Positions 55,461 to 62,775 of a stretch of DNA of 64,000 bases are shown here, piece after piece. This DNA comes from Acetobacter nitrogenifigens DSM 23921 = NBRC 105050. Lineage in GTDB: Bacteria; Pseudomonadota; Alphaproteobacteria; Acetobacterales; Acetobacteraceae. The notes under the pieces were generated by a model. It saw only the letters and a list, made by a program, of their open reading frames with translations. It had not been told where the DNA came from and did no database searches. Location of the stretch: contig NZ_AUBI01000004.1 of the NCBI RefSeq assembly GCF_000429165.1, positions 124,001-188,000 of the forward strand, written 5' to 3'. The position numbers and the translations under genes were made by a program. The stretch's first letter is position 1. Every line of letters starts with the position of its first letter.

Positions 55461-56282
55461 GGTTTGGCCTGTATCGCGAGAGTCATCGAGCGTTGACATT
55501 CGTGATACAGTCGGAGACGGGCAGGCAGAATCCCCGAAAGCTGAATCCCTCTGATTCGGAACTTGAATCAATCGGGTCTCGACCGGACCCACTGAGCCAC
55601 ACCCGGCCCAGCCGTGCCCGCAGGTTCCATGGAGCCTCATAAAACGGTCCACTAAACGGCCATTTCTCTCAGAACCCGGCTTCAAATTCGGGGCTTTAGA
55701 GCGCCGCCTTGTTCTTGTTCGACATCGTTGAGCAGGGTGGAGCCTCTGGAAAATGACCCGGACAGCACCTTGCAAGCCCAGACCCCCACCCCATCGAATT
55801 TCGATCAAGGGTAACTGCAAGTCCTGGGGGGATAATTGCTACCGGGGTAAATAGCGGTTTTTCGGGCTTTTTTGGGAGCAAGCTCGGCGTCATAAGAGAA
55901 GCAGGAAGAGGATAGTAGAGAGAAGCCTTATAAGGTGCTTGTAAAGCGGCTGATAGCCAATGAGTGTGGTGGGAAACCACCCACAGTAATAGTTCCTTAA
56001 AGAGCTAGTAAATCCCTAAATAACTCTCAATATCCGCTCTGGAAAACTAGGTTCCCTACGTCCCTGAATGGGAGCGCATGGGCAATCCGCTGACCCCACC
56101 CCCGTCAAAATCCGGCTTCTGACACCCCTATGCCGGGAGGGGCCGGGTCAGCTCTCTAAATCACTATCTCCATAAATCACAAGGATACCCCAACCATTTC
56201 CACATCCAATGGACGTGGCGGCTTTGCTGCGTCTACACTCCAAAAGCGCAAGACCAATTCGCGCCCAGCCATCGACCGCGTG
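55461..56282. other. 820-base non-coding region with island repeats
   Basis: No frame here looks real. It contains a relative of the 108-base repeat (about 55846-55930) and a GGTGG-GAAA-CCACC dyad at 55968-55981. It also carries the flanking words GTTCCTTAAAGAG and ATCCGCTCTGG shared with 52260-52650. The part next to the serine recombinase start should include its promoter, and a site for that enzyme is plausible. Confidence 0.55.
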
Positions 56283-56855
56283 ATGGCCAAGACCGACAAG
56301 AACGGCCCAGAACATCCCTACAAGCCAGAACTCGGCCCATGCTGGGTTTGCGGGCTGAAAAAGAAGCACACAGGCCATGCTCAGGTGAAAGCAAAGGATG
56401 GCGATGGACGATTCGTCACGCTCTCTGCCCACCGCGTGTCCTATGAGCATTTCGTCGAAGTCATTCCAGAGGGGCTATCCGTCCTGCACAGTTGCGACCG
56501 ACCGGCTTGCGTTAATCCTGCACATCTGCGTGTTGGAACCAATCAAGACAATATCAAGGACAAAGTGGAGCGTCACCGATCAGGGAGCAGAGGCAGGAGG
56601 ATCACTCCAATCCTCGCAGCTTCCATGCAGCGCCTTCGAGCTGGCGGAGCGTCCTACCAGAAAATCACCGACATCACAGGTCTATGCTACTCGACAGTCT
56701 CGGCGTTCTTCAGGCGCATGGCTGAGATTGCACCAGAAATAGAGCCGCTACTCGTCTGGTTCGAAGCGCACCCAGACCGGACATGGCAGCCCTGCACGGC
56801 TGTGAATGAAATGCTGGACTCGCGTTGTCCTCAGAGAGTTAGAAACGCAAGCTGA
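56283..56855 (+). CDS. HNH homing-type endonuclease
   Basis: In this 190-residue protein an HNH core is clear: CWVCGLKKKHTGH begins a zinc-type part. HRVSYEHFV follows, then VLHSCDRPACVNPAHLRVGTN with the second and third His/Asn ligands and the NxxHL signature, then QDNIKDKVERHR, the helix typical of phage HNH_3 proteins. The C-terminal 80 residues hold a helix-turn-helix (ASYQKITDITGLCYSTVSAFF) for DNA recognition. The ATG at 56283 is used instead of the GTG just before it. Its last 18 codons recur in decayed form at 58983-59033, showing that the right end of the element family carries this gene. Confidence 0.85.
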   Translation: MAKTDKNGPEHPYKPELGPCWVCGLKKKHTGHAQVKAKDGDGRFVTLSAHRVSYEHFVEVIPEGLSVLHSCDRPACVNPAHLRVGTNQDNIKDKVERHRSGSRGRRITPILAASMQRLRAGGASYQKITDITGLCYSTVSAFFRRMAEIAPEIEPLLVWFEAHPDRTWQPCTAVNEMLDSRCPQRVRNAS

Positions 56856-57064
56856 TTCTTGACCTTGACAGCTAGATTCTTCGTGAATGGCAGTTTACCG
56901 CCATTTTCGAACGCCGTCCGCATGACACACGAACGTAACATTACCCACAGATTCCGTGGACAGGTGCTGGAATAACTCTGTGGATAAAGTGTGCAGCATC
57001 AGGCGGACGGCGGAGCGCGTTCGCGTTTCCCTCTTTGTTCCTCGCGAATCCACAACGGCCCTGT
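56801..57064 (+). repeat. Right-end repeat, copy 1, with DnaA-box cluster
   Basis: This stretch recurs in diverged form at 58983-59246. It spans the 3' end of the HNH gene and a non-coding part holding TTACCCACA (56941-56949), a perfect DnaA box TGTGGATAA (56979-56987) and GAATCCACA (57046-57054) with the same order and similar spacing as copy 2. It could be a replication origin or a DnaA-responsive site of the element. Confidence 0.8.
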
Positions 57065-57277
57065 TGATGGCTGCATCAGAGGAAATTTAGTGGGTGTGAC
57101 GAATGCGCCTCAGAGCGACGCCGCTCACCCGAAGGATCATATCCAACTCTCCTAAATCTGGACCATGAGCATTGAGCGCCCAAAAGAACTTGCATGCCCC
57201 TAGCTCACCACTTCATATTGTCGGGAGATTCAACACGGTGGGCGTTACAAACAAGGCGTTACTCTCTTGGAAAATGC
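57065..57277. other. Unique tail of element 1 before the second tRNA-His
   Basis: No gene is supported. No strong TTGACA/TATAAT pair stands before the second tRNA-His copy. Confidence 0.4.
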
Positions 57278-57628
57278 GCTGTGTGGCGGACGTAGCTCAG
57301 TTGGTAGAGCGCCGGTTTGTGGTACCGGTTGTCGCGGGTTCGATCCCCGTCGTTCGCCCCAGCAAAATTTCTCCAGAAAAATCGATGGGTTAATCGGGGC
57401 TCCGTATCGGGGCCTGCGATGCTGCGTTACACGTCCACCGTCACACATTTTGCGGGACGGAAAGACGCATCAACTGGTCTTCAGACGGCGCGGCTACTCC
57501 GTGCGCCTGACCATTCCCAGAGACCGTTGGCGGGATGTTGGAGCAGCAACGGAGGCCGCAAATGGCGTCCGTAGAGAGATCGTCCGTTCCCTCCGAACCC
57601 GAGACCACCGAGAAGCCATTCGGCGTCG
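57278..57628 (+). repeat. Right copy of the long direct repeat
   Basis: This is the second copy of 47480-47830, including seven bases before tRNA-His, the entire tRNA, and the first part of the integrase gene. It ends where the two copies diverge after GGCGTCG. It shows that the element family carries a complete tRNA-His. Confidence 0.92.
57285..57359 (+). tRNA. tRNA-His (anticodon GTG), second copy
   Basis: Identical to the first copy over all 75 bases as far as I can compare, including acceptor, anticodon loop TTGTGGT and T arm. The 5' flank differs from seven bases upstream, and no clear promoter is visible, so it may be silent or read from upstream transcription. Confidence 0.95.
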
Positions 57629-57866
57629 TTCGCCAGCTTTTGCGGCAATCCGTGCGAGTGCAGGCATGCACGCTGAACTGCGAGACGTCCAAATTGAGTC
57701 TTCGGAAGGCTGTTGGCATCCGTCCCGAAACAAGACAACGCTGCTAACGCGCACGCCTCAGTATTTTCGAAAGCAAGGCACAGGAGGACGTGCAACGCAG
57801 CTTTTGGGAGCTTGGCTACGCATTAATCTTGCAACAAGTCTTTGCCCAACCAGCCCGTATTCATGA
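57465..57866 (+). pseudogene. Remnant of the second element's integrase
   Basis: The frame matches the first 55 codons of the intact integrase (HQLVFRRRGYSVRLTIPRDR, then WRDVGAATEAANGVRREIV), but the start codon is ACG at 57465-57467 instead of ATG. After REAIRR the similarity is lost and the catalytic half is absent. It runs into the 3' end of the FRG gene on the opposite strand. The element cannot therefore move by its own integrase. Confidence 0.9.
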
Positions 57867-58730
57867 CGTCAACTGCATGCCGGGCGCAGCCGTAGTAATC
57901 TGGAAACAACGTTGCGGCCGTAATGCCAAACTTCGCACACAAGCCGAGCAGCGCTCCGGCTTCGGTGGCTGGAACGGAAAATTTTATCAACGCGATTGGT
58001 TTCTCAAGGCTCTCGATAGCTGGAATTAAGTCAACATAACTATCTACATCATCGTGGTCTCCTGTTGTGTGGTGCTTATATCGTGCAACCGTAAACAGAC
58101 CCCGTTGCGCAGCAGCGTTCTTATTCCCTGCTCCCGGGGCATCGAAAATTGAAATATGACCGTCGACGCGGTTTGATCTACCTTTACCCCGAAACGGAGT
58201 TTCTTCAAGCGCCCACACCGCCAGGCGGCGTTTGCCGGTTTCGTCTTTGTTGGCGCTTGCCAACGCGCTTGATGCAGCAAAATACGCCGCAACATATGGC
58301 TGCCTCGTCCAATCCAGCAGCCGAGTTGGAACCCCATGATGCTGCGCCAGTGCCAAAAGTGGCAACATGTCTTCCGGCGGCCAATTCTGCGGTTGGGCAA
58401 AGGAATCAATTTTGCCAAGCTGAGCCGCTTGAATATGTTCTCCGTGCCGTAAGGCACACCTAAAGCAATCGAATCAGCCGCTTTATAGAAACTATTTAAA
58501 TAAAAAATCTCCCTCCCTATTAGAGATAAGAAATAAGTATAACTGCCTTTATCGATTTTCAGGACGCGATCTTTTTTCACGTTGCGCAATACACTCGGCA
58601 CTAATCCCCAATCTGCATTTGCTTGCCCCCGAAACACGACAGGTCGACCGTTCAATAAATCCTGCAAAGGAGAGATCGCATCAAATAATTCTCTCGCCGT
58701 TTCTAACGAGACCTCCTTAACGTTGCTCAT
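57823..58730 (-). pseudogene. FRG-domain protein gene with a one-base frameshift
   Basis: The first frame starts MSNVKEVSLETARELFDAIS and shows VVFRGQANADWGLVPSVLR, the FRG signature. Near 58435-58447 the frame changes: the continuation is EHIQAAQLGKIDSFAQPQNW and AQHHGVPTRLLDWTRQPYVA, then AAYFAASSALA, to the stop at 57823. Joined, the protein would have about 302 residues, normal for the family, whose members occur in mobile and defence contexts and have no settled function. The ATG at 58730 fits the promoter position; an ATG at 58760 lies within the -10 box. It is cargo of element 2. Confidence 0.82.
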
Positions 58731-58759
58731 CGTGCTCGCACTTGTAATCATCAATTTCA

Positions 58760-58787
58760 ATTATACCCTACACTGAAAAGCCTCCAA
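58760..58787 (-). promoter_or_regulatory. Promoter of the FRG gene
   Basis: TATAAT (58765-58760) and TTGGAG (58787-58782) are spaced by 16 bases on the minus strand, about 30 bases before the chosen start. A perfect -10 hexamer is unusual in this GC-rich genome. Confidence 0.65.
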
Positions 58788-58982
58788 AAAACCGCCACAG
58801 CCACCTGATGACCCGCTTGTCACGTTGCGGAATCCTCTAGGAGGGACAATGGCATCGCGCAACGGCATTCAAATGACCCGAATAATCATACGGGCGTCCG
58901 ATTGACATGACGCTCTTCGGAGGATGGGCATGGCTACACCGCACGCCCCTCCCTTAATCGGGATCATGCCCGCGAAGCGACC

Positions 58983-59246
58983 TGTGAATGAAACGCAGGA
59001 CTCGCGCCTTCCCCAGCCAATGAGAAACGCAAGCTGATTCTGGGCCTTGACAGCCAGATTCTCCATGAATGGCGGACATCCGCCAATTTCTGGCGCAATT
59101 CGCCTGACACATTAACGTCATATTACCCACAGATTCCGTGGACAGGTGTTGGAATAACTCTGTGGATAAAGTGTGCAGCGACAGGCGAGCGGCCACCTGC
59201 GCTTATTTTTCCCTCTTTGTTCCAAACGAATCCACAACGGGCCTGT
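58983..59246 (+). repeat. Right-end repeat, copy 2: HNH remnant plus DnaA-box cluster
   Basis: It begins with a decayed 3' end of the HNH gene (VNETQDSRLPQPMRNAS, matching VNEMLDSRCPQRVRNAS in copy 1). It continues with TTACCCACA (59123-59131), a perfect DnaA box TGTGGATAA (59161-59169) and GAATCCACA (59229-59237). This marks the right end of element 2. Confidence 0.8.
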
Positions 59247-59642
59247 GAATCGCGCTGTCGGAAAAAAATCCACCAATGCGGCATTCATGCATTGCCGTAG
59301 CGGGAAGGGGGACCGGGGAGGCCTCAGCCGGTTGCATCCAGCGCGCAGTCTGAGAGCCGAAGGACCTTGCAGGCGCCTGTCATCCAAAGCGCCGCTGAAC
59401 ATCCACACACTTGTAACGTCAGACTGGAGCACGCTCTCGGTAAGGCGGCGAGATTGGTGGTCCATGGGTGCCCAGGCGCCTCACGAAGACACGGTTCAGT
59501 CTCCAAAGCCAGATGCGTTCATCCGGAGCGCTGGCGACATGCTATTCCCAAGGAGTCGCCACGGACGCTTACACCTACAACGTTTGGTTAACGGCCACCC
59601 CTCGCCACATTAGAGGAAACGATCGGCGCACACCGCTTTAAC
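59247..59642. other. Region after the island without a supported gene
   Basis: About 400 bases. I found no third copy of the tRNA-His 3' end or of any att-like sequence, so the right attachment site is not identified. Open frames on both strands lack conserved features. Confidence 0.4.
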
Positions 59643-60098
59643 TCAGTTTATTACCCGTATGTTATTTTCGCTTTCCAGATTTACATGAGTTTGAAAATAG
59701 TATTTATCAGTTATCTCTCCATCAACTACGAACGCTATCCTTATTTTCAGCGCGGTTCCAGAAATTTCTATGCGCTTATTAATGTAGTAGGTGGACGGAT
59801 TTTCATTCAAACGCGATTGAAGTTTTTTTATTAATTCAGGTTCGATTTTAATACTAAGGTTTCTCTGATCTCTATAATCTTTTTCTGAATTAAGGTATAA
59901 ATTACCTGCATCATAGCCCGTCGCCTGCACCGTCATGACAAATTTTCCGGAAATTCCGCTCTCCGTTTCTGCCGCAGCCATTACCGCTTGCTGCGGAGTA
60001 ATATAATTACCGTTATAATTTGAAAGTTGCTTATCTGCACAACCACTCCCAAAAAAGAGGACGCCAGCCAGAATATAAGCTTGCTTGATACGTTTCAA
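59643..60098 (-). CDS. Unknown lipoprotein
   Basis: The 151-residue protein begins with a lipoprotein signal (KRIKQAYILAGVLFFGSGC, lipobox GSGC at the start of the mature part). The remaining sequence has alternating strands and Lys/Asn/Tyr-rich composition. No family recognised. The likely start is a TTG at 60098 with GGGAG nine bases upstream. Its base composition is AT-richer than the core genes, so it may belong to the island or be another acquisition. Confidence 0.65.
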   Translation of the reverse strand: MKRIKQAYILAGVLFFGSGCADKQLSNYNGNYITPQQAVMAAAETESGISGKFVMTVQATGYDAGNLYLNSEKDYRDQRNLSIKIEPELIKKLQSRLNENPSTYYINKRIEISGTALKIRIAFVVDGEITDKYYFQTHVNLESENNIRVIN

Positions 60099-60363
60099 AA
60101 TTCGACACTCCCACGCATCAAAATGCAACTTGCAATGCACACCAAAGAAAAATTCACCGAGGCAAGCGTAATCCTTCCTCGTGATCCAGGAACCCTGAGG
60201 CAGTCTCAGGCGTCATCGGCGATCGATCTGGACCTTCACAGCCCCGCAGGGCTTCAGAAAAGGAACGGGCGCATGGCTTCCGGCAAACCGGGTCGGACGC
60301 TTAACGCCGCATTCCCCCCCGAGTGTACCGAGTTCTTCAATGACGCCGATCTCGCAGCGCCCG

Positions 60364-61254
60364 TTACGCGTCGTTGGCCGCGAACCGCTCCATGATCGCG
60401 ATGGCTGCCGAATAATCGTCATTGGGATGAGCATGGCGACCCAGCGACAACACCTGCAGGGCGCCCGCCAGAGTGGGCGCCGGTATCGCCTGTCGGGCTA
60501 TGGCGTCGACCAGAAGGCGCATATCCTTTTGCATCAACCGGGAAGGAAACTGCGAGGTAAAATCGCCAGTTTTCGCCGCCCTCAGTTTCCGCTTGTGATG
60601 CGGGGAAATCACGGCGACCTGATCCAGCGCATCAAACAGCATCGAGCGATCAAGGCCCGAGGCCAACCCGTAAGACACGGTCTCCGCCAACGCGGTCAGG
60701 CCCGCGCCCATGATGCCGTTCACCACCAGTTTCAGCTTCGCTCCGCTGCCAGAGGGACCTGCATGGATGGTCAGCTTGCCAATGGTGTCGAAGATTGGCG
60801 CGGCATTTGCGACGTCTTCCACAGAGCCGCCGACCAGAATGACAAGAGCGTGCGCCTCCGCCTCTGGCGTGCTGCCGGAGACCGGGGCGTCGAGCACCGT
60901 GACGCCTTTCGCGCGCCCGGCCGCGAGCAGCGCGTCCGTCGCCTCGGGCGAGACGGACGAGGTGTTGAGCAACACGCCCCCCGCCTTCATGCCCACCAAT
61001 GCGCCGTTTTCACCGTACATCGAGGCTTCCAGCGCCTCATCATCCGGCACGCAGGCGATGACGACGTCCGCCTTCTCCGCGACCGCGCGAGCGGTCGGAA
61101 GAATCTCGACCGCAGGGTCGCCGCTCTTGCCGGACGGGGTGTAGGCGATCACGCCGTAACCGGCGTTGCGCAGATGGACGCCCATCCGGGTCGCCATCGC
61201 GCCAAAACCGATAAAGCCGAGCAGCGGAGTGTTTTGGGGGGTAAGCGCGGTCAT
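60364..61254 (-). CDS. Beta-hydroxyacid dehydrogenase family oxidoreductase
   Basis: This is a 296-residue NAD(P)-dependent enzyme. It shows LGFIGFGAMATRMGVHLRNA (cofactor loop), VTVLDAPVSGSTPEAEAHAL (substrate motif), and the catalytic lysine in GAKLKLVVNGIMGAGL near residue 173. LMQKDMRLLVDA follows near 241. It resembles the gene at 29702-30592, but the substrate and operon context differ. The ATG at 61254 has CCGAGGACG upstream. It lies about 110 bases downstream of the AI-2E permease gene on the same strand. Confidence 0.9.
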   Translation of the reverse strand: MTALTPQNTPLLGFIGFGAMATRMGVHLRNAGYGVIAYTPSGKSGDPAVEILPTARAVAEKADVVIACVPDDEALEASMYGENGALVGMKAGGVLLNTSSVSPEATDALLAAGRAKGVTVLDAPVSGSTPEAEAHALVILVGGSVEDVANAAPIFDTIGKLTIHAGPSGSGAKLKLVVNGIMGAGLTALAETVSYGLASGLDRSMLFDALDQVAVISPHHKRKLRAAKTGDFTSQFPSRLMQKDMRLLVDAIARQAIPAPTLAGALQVLSLGRHAHPNDDYSAAIAIMERFAANDA

Positions 61255-61364
61255 GGGCGTCCTCGGAAAAGCTGCGCGCGAAGACGGGCGGCTGACATGA
61301 AGATCGCCATGACTGCGCCGACGCAGGGTTGCGCGCAAAGCGGCCGGAGCCGAGTCACGCAGAA

Positions 61365-62549
61365 TCAGGCCAGTTTGTCGCCTCCGCGCTCGCGGGTCCA
61401 GCTACGCCACACCAGATGCAGCGCCGCCATGGCGGCCGGCCCCACGAACAGGCCCAGCATCCCCCACGTTTCCGCCCCGCCGAGAATGCCGAGCAGCACC
61501 CACAGGAACGGCAACTGAGTGCTGCCGCCGATCAGGGTGGGGCGGACGAAGTGGTCGGCGACGAAGATAACGATTGCGCCGATGGCGAACACGCTGATCG
61601 CGGCCACCGTCGCGCCCTGCACAAAAATCAGGACGGACACCAGGCCGATGGCGATCATCGCGCAGAACGGGATCATCGCCGCGATGGCGGTGACCACGCC
61701 AAACAGCGCTGGGTGGGGGGCGCCCGCCAGCAGATAGACCACGCCCATCAGCAAACCCTCGCCCACGCCCACCAGCACCAGACCGGCGACGGTGCCGTGG
61801 ATTGACGCGACGATCTGACGGGCGATCACCTCTCCCCGGCGACCAAACAGGCGACGCGACGCAAGCGTGCATTGGCGCGCAGCGGCGGCGCCATCCTTGT
61901 AGAGAAAGAAAAGGGTCAGCAACGAGAAGCAGAACAGGGTGGTCCTGTGCGCGACCTGCGAGCCCACTGCTTTCGTCACCGCCATGCTGCGACTGTCGAG
62001 CGAACTGAAGAATTCGTGCGCATCTTCCGGGCTGCTCAGATTGTTCTCCCACCACGCAACCACGCTCTCTGCGGCGAGCGGCAGATGATGCGCCCATCTG
62101 GGGACCGGGATGCCCGAGCTGCGGGCGTTCTTCATGAGCTCCAGCACGCCCTGCGCTTCTTTGGCCGCCTCCAGCCCCACCATGATCAGCGGGATCAGGA
62201 AGATGAGCGCCAGCGCCGCCGTGAAGAGCAGCGGCAACGTGACGCCGTTGGCGAGGCGCGGCCAGCGTTCGCGCGTTCGCTGATAGAGCGGCCATGTCGC
62301 GATCGCGAAAACGCCGCCCCAGACCAGCGCGGTCAGAAACCCTGCGATGGTGTAGAGGGCGACCGCCGCGATGGCGATGCCCAGGAACTCCCTCGCACGC
62401 CACTGCGACCGCATGATGACCGAGCGCTGGGCCGGGGTAGAAGCCTCGGCCTCCGCGGGCGACGGGGTCAGAAGATCCGCAGCCGGCGTGCGGCCTGCGG
62501 CATGCGCGCCAGGCGGCGGCTCGATCAATGTCTGACCGGTCTTGGACAT
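61365..62549 (-). CDS. AI-2E family membrane permease
   Basis: The 394-residue protein starts MSKTGQTLIEPPPGAHAAGR with a hydrophilic tail of about 50 residues. About eight hydrophobic segments follow, then the family C-terminal signature VADHFVRPTLIGGSTQLPFL and GLFVGPAAMAALHLVW. It is a second paralogue besides the one at 18019-19086. The ATG at 62549 fits GGAGGAAGCAGG upstream; the longer frame to 62717 lacks support. Substrate unknown. Confidence 0.88.
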   Translation of the reverse strand: MSKTGQTLIEPPPGAHAAGRTPAADLLTPSPAEAEASTPAQRSVIMRSQWRAREFLGIAIAAVALYTIAGFLTALVWGGVFAIATWPLYQRTRERWPRLANGVTLPLLFTAALALIFLIPLIMVGLEAAKEAQGVLELMKNARSSGIPVPRWAHHLPLAAESVVAWWENNLSSPEDAHEFFSSLDSRSMAVTKAVGSQVAHRTTLFCFSLLTLFFLYKDGAAAARQCTLASRRLFGRRGEVIARQIVASIHGTVAGLVLVGVGEGLLMGVVYLLAGAPHPALFGVVTAIAAMIPFCAMIAIGLVSVLIFVQGATVAAISVFAIGAIVIFVADHFVRPTLIGGSTQLPFLWVLLGILGGAETWGMLGLFVGPAAMAALHLVWRSWTRERGGDKLA

Positions 62550-62775
62550 CCGAACCTGCTTCCTCCCTGGGGCGGCGTAAAATATGGCCCGCCTTGCGCC
62601 GTCCGACCACTCGCGCGGCGGATCAGGGAATGACGCGCAGGTGGGCTTCACCCTGTGCTGCGCCTCCGATTCGTTTCGAATGGAGTACATCCACACACGG
62701 CGCAGGACGCCGAGCATACCCCACTTCGCGCGAAGGAGCGAACGGGCGGGGCGAACCGGCCGCTACGGCGCTGCG

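Larger units (their letters stand above)
47562..59246 (+). mobile_element. Tandem tRNA-His integrative elements (island)
   Basis: Two related elements lie head to tail. Element 1 runs from the first tRNA-His to about 57284, element 2 from the second tRNA-His (57285) to about 59246. Each starts with tRNA-His plus an integrase gene and ends with an HNH-gene 3' end and a DnaA-box cluster. Element 1 is largely intact with accessory genes of mixed composition; element 2 is decayed. No capsid, tail, terminase, relaxase or type IV secretion genes are visible, so they look like satellite-like or minimal integrative elements. The exact right boundary is not visible. Confidence 0.8.

Noticed and set aside
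47562..57284. Element 1 as a complete prophage
   Set aside because: Integrase, BRO fragment, HNH proteins and amidase are phage-like, but no capsid, portal, terminase or tail gene is present in about 9.8 kb.
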